A DNA stretch of 8,554 nt from an uncultured Prevotella sp. (GTDB taxonomy: Bacteria; Bacteroidota; Bacteroidia; Bacteroidales; Bacteroidaceae): NCBI GenBank assembly GCA_900553155.1, contig USCM01000068.1:1-8554 (forward strand), in the 5' to 3' direction. Each line of letters begins with the position of its first letter. Position 1 is the first letter of the stretch. A program made the position numbers and the translations under genes. Of the stretch, positions 6,648 to 8,554 are shown in pieces. The notes beneath the pieces are model-generated. The model saw nothing but the letters and a program-made list of their open reading frames with translations, did no database searches and had not been told where the DNA came from.

Positions 6648-7210
6648 TCGGCACAGTCGGGATAAACCGATGTAAGGTAAGCCCCAACCTTGTCGGACAT
6701 AACGGTGCCGAGCACAACCTTGCCCTCAGGGTCGACAACATATACCGTAGGAATCCACTTTACGCAGTAGGTCTGCGCCACAGCCGACTCGCGCATGTGC
6801 TTCATATCGCTAACCTGTGTGTACTTGATGCCGAGTTTCTCCACGCCATTCTTCCATGCCTCGGCCTTGGTGTCGAACGACACGCCAACAAACTCAACCC
6901 CCTTGGGAGCGAATTTCTCGTACAATGACATAATGTATGGCGAGTCCTTGCGGCAGTCGGGACACCACGAAGCCCAGAAGTCGAGCACCACATACTTGCC
7001 ACGCAGGCTCTTAAGTGAGAACTGCTTGCCGTCTATGGTATGCAGGTTGATGTCGGGAGCGTCGGTTCCCGGCTTCAGCAGATTGGTGGCATACTTTGCG
7101 TCGAGGTCTTCCACAACACCGCTCTGGGCGTTGGCAGGAGCCTGTGCGCTTATGGCCTGTGGCATAACGGTTAGTGCCAAGGCAAAGAGAAATAGCTTAA
7201 TTTGCTTCAT
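6644..7210 (-). CDS. TlpA/thioredoxin-like exported disulfide oxidoreductase
   Basis: A 188-residue protein with a signal peptide (residues 1-22, cleavage after ISA) and a thioredoxin-fold domain of the TlpA/ResA/AhpC-TSA type, so it acts in the periplasm. KPGTDAPDINLHTIDGK (46-62) and the SLRGKYVVLDFWA strand lead to the active site WCPDC (82-86), with Cys83 as the expected nucleophile and Cys86 resolving. The cis-proline is Pro154 in KWIPTVYVVD. Two further cysteines, Cys149 just before the cis-Pro loop and Cys186 two residues from the end, are outside the canonical motif. It likely reduces or exchanges disulfides in exported proteins; the partner is unknown. It lies 33 nt after the helicase gene and overlaps the SprT-like gene by 4 nt (ATGA at 6647-6644). 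A weak TAAATTTA occurs just upstream, too close to the ATG to call a promoter. Confidence 0.9.
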   Translation of the reverse strand: MKQIKLFLFALALTVMPQAISAQAPANAQSGVVEDLDAKYATNLLKPGTDAPDINLHTIDGKQFSLKSLRGKYVVLDFWASWCPDCRKDSPYIMSLYEKFAPKGVEFVGVSFDTKAEAWKNGVEKLGIKYTQVSDMKHMRESAVAQTYCVKWIPTVYVVDPEGKVVLGTVMSDKVGAYLTSVYPDCAE

Positions 7211-7243
7211 ATTGTTTTGTTTTAAATTTATTTATTGTTCATA

Positions 7244-8554
7244 TTATGGCTCAGTTTGCGTCTTCGGCCAGTTCACCAAGAACAGCTTTTCGGTAGCTCG
7301 TGTAAACGCCGTGTACAGCCAGTGTATATAGTCGGGCGTCAGCATATCGTCCGTCATGTATCCCTGGTCGACGTATACGTGCGCCCACTGACCGCCCTGT
7401 GCCTTGTGGCACGTCACGGCATAGGCATACTTTATCTGCAAGGCATTGTAGTAGGGGTCTTCCTTAAGCTTCTTGTAGCGCTCGGGCTTGGTGCGTATGT
7501 CGGCATAATCGAGCATCACCTGTTCAAACAGGCGGTCGCTTTGCTCACGCGTCAGAGCCGGAGCCTCGGTCGAGAGCGAGTCGGTTAGAGCCGTAACCTG
7601 CAGCTCGTAGTTGTCGTAGTCGGGAAACTGCAGCCAGAGGTCCACAAAGTGGAAGCCATAAAGGTCGCGCCTGTTGCGCACACGTTGTATCACGGCACGG
7701 TCGCCGTTGGCTATGAAGGATGGGGTAGGCTGTTCTACAGGTAGTGTCGGAACAGCCTGTGGCTTAACTGGTATAGCAGTTGCCGCACTATTAACGCTGC
7801 CATTGGCAGCCATATTTTGTGCCGCTGGCGATGTGGAATCCTTTGCCAGACCGGCACGGTTCTTTACTGCGTCTTGCTCGGTCCAGTAGTAGTTGTTCTT
7901 CACCACCATAAGCCAGTCGCCCGACGTAAGCTCTTCCTCCCTCCAAAGCACCTGGTTGCGTATGCCCTGGTTGTATATGTTGGCGCGCTTGTTCGACCTC
8001 GTCACCACCATCGTCTCGTCCATGCCCACCTGCGAATAGCTCGTTGCAAGCGACTCGATAAGCTCGTTGCCCGGCACATTGACGATGTCGGCAAATCCCT
8101 TAAACCTAATCTTGGGCAGCTCCGTAGCCTCGTCGTGGGTAATCATCTGGCGTATAACGGTGGCGTTGTAGAGTATGCCCGATTGCTGGCTCTGTCGCAA
8201 CACCTCCTTAAGGTCGCTCTCGTACACCGTCAGTCCGTAGCCACGCATGAAGTCGGAGCACAGGGCAGGCGATTCTTCCTCGCCCACAGGTGGCAGCTGC
8301 GCCTTGTCGCCGATAAGCATCAGCCGGCAGTTGCGGCCCGTATATACAAACTGCACAAGGTCGTCCAGCAGGCATCCCGTGCCAAACACCGCCCCCTGCA
8401 AGCCCTCATTGGCTATCATCGACGCCTCGTCCACCATAAAGAGGGTGTCGGTGTGCATGTTGGGCGCAAGCGAGAAAGCCCCCTCCATCGACTTCTGCCG
8501 GTAGATGCGGCGGTGTATGGTGGAAGCCGGCGTGTCCGAGTTGATGGAGAACAC
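7244..8554 (-). CDS. RecD-like superfamily 1 DNA helicase (5' end beyond right edge)
   Basis: The C-terminal 436 residues of an ATP-dependent helicase of the RecD/Dda (SF1B) group. The GTG at the edge (8554-8552) is an internal Val, not a start. Numbering from that Val, the motifs are: VDEASM (41-46, Walker B/motif II), GDKAQLPPVG (82-91, motif III), LKEVLRQ (115-121, motif IV), TCHKAQGGQW (381-390, motif V, UvrD_C_2 domain) and YTAFTRA (414-420, motif VI with the arginine finger). Walker A lies outside the window. The protein should unwind DNA 5'-3' in repair or recombination, though solitary RecD-like enzymes of Bacteroidales are not characterised and no RecB/RecC is visible. Residues about 229-279 form an Ala/Pro/Ser/Asn-rich stretch between KNNYYW and FIANGD, which I would expect to be much closer together. 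The downstream TlpA-like and SprT-like genes are probably co-transcribed. Confidence 0.9.
   Translation of the reverse strand: MFSINSDTPASTIHRRIYRQKSMEGAFSLAPNMHTDTLFMVDEASMIANEGLQGAVFGTGCLLDDLVQFVYTGRNCRLMLIGDKAQLPPVGEEESPALCSDFMRGYGLTVYESDLKEVLRQSQQSGILYNATVIRQMITHDEATELPKIRFKGFADIVNVPGNELIESLATSYSQVGMDETMVVTRSNKRANIYNQGIRNQVLWREEELTSGDWLMVVKNNYYWTEQDAVKNRAGLAKDSTSPAAQNMAANGSVNSAATAIPVKPQAVPTLPVEQPTPSFIANGDRAVIQRVRNRRDLYGFHFVDLWLQFPDYDNYELQVTALTDSLSTEAPALTREQSDRLFEQVMLDYADIRTKPERYKKLKEDPYYNALQIKYAYAVTCHKAQGGQWAHVYVDQGYMTDDMLTPDYIHWLYTAFTRATEKLFLVNWPKTQTEP
7718..7870 (-). other. Low-complexity Ala/Pro/Ser insertion within the helicase
   Basis: About 51 codons encode a flexible, low-complexity segment with many Ala, Pro, Ser, Asn and Val residues between two well-formed parts of the helicase core (KNNYYW and FIANGD). 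The frame is intact and there are no stops. The DNA contains a 9-bp inverted repeat, AGGCTGTTC (7727-7735) and GAACAGCCT (7750-7758), with a 14-nt spacer. The segment is probably a disordered surface loop; origin from a small inserted repeat is possible. Confidence 0.5.

Noticed and set aside
1..8554. A defence system, mobile element or novel multi-gene system
   Set aside because: No transposase, integrase, toxin-antitoxin pair, CRISPR repeat, phage gene or tRNA was seen. Most genes belong to recognisable families, the left-edge secreted protein being the exception.

Overview
The window looks like ordinary chromosomal DNA from a Bacteroidales bacterium, probably Prevotella/Segatella or a close relative. 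Three things point there: promoters of the Bacteroidetes form (TTTG, 19-20 nt, TAnnTTTG), start codons preceded by A/T-rich leaders without a Shine-Dalgarno sequence, and the families present (PL8 glycosaminoglycan lyase with a signal peptide, TraB/GumN protein, TlpA-like thioredoxin, SprT peptidase, RecD-like helicase). The genus is an inference from sequence style; no rRNA or marker gene is present.

Layout, left to right. (1) 1-660, minus: the first 220 codons of a secreted Tyr/Arg/Gly/Asn-rich protein, cut by the left edge. (2) 661-859: a divergent promoter region with a good minus-strand promoter and a perfect 10-bp inverted repeat directly behind it. (3) 860-1486 and 1522-3666, plus: an HdeD-like membrane protein followed after 35 nt by a polysaccharide lyase family 8 enzyme with all expected catalytic residues. 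(4) 3667-3822: a convergent gap filled by a 107-bp element with long inverted arms. (5) 3823-4911, minus: an APH-fold sugar kinase resembling N-acetylhexosamine 1-kinase. (6) 4912-5062: a divergent region with a good promoter for the kinase. (7) 5063-5971, plus: a secreted TraB/GumN protein, whose intrinsic terminator lies inside the end of the next, convergent gene. (8) 5988-8554, minus: RecD-like helicase (right edge, incomplete), TlpA-like thioredoxin and SprT-like peptidase, read in that order, the last two sharing an ATGA stop/start overlap.

Functional reading. PL8 would cut chondroitin or hyaluronan outside the cytoplasm. The kinase could phosphorylate the N-acetylhexosamine eventually released, but the two genes are convergent, so any link is by pathway and not by operon. 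No SusC/SusD pair, sulfatase, GH88 or sensor accompanies the lyase, so within this window it is an orphan. The minus-strand cluster mixes a DNA helicase, an exported redox protein and a cytoplasmic metalloprotease; co-transcription is likely but a shared function is not evident.

I found no tRNA, rRNA, CRISPR array, transposase, phage gene or evident new defence system. The most unusual items are non-coding: the 107-bp inverted-repeat element, the terminator embedded in an antisense coding sequence, and the inverted repeat behind the left promoter. A low-complexity insertion in the helicase is also worth attention.
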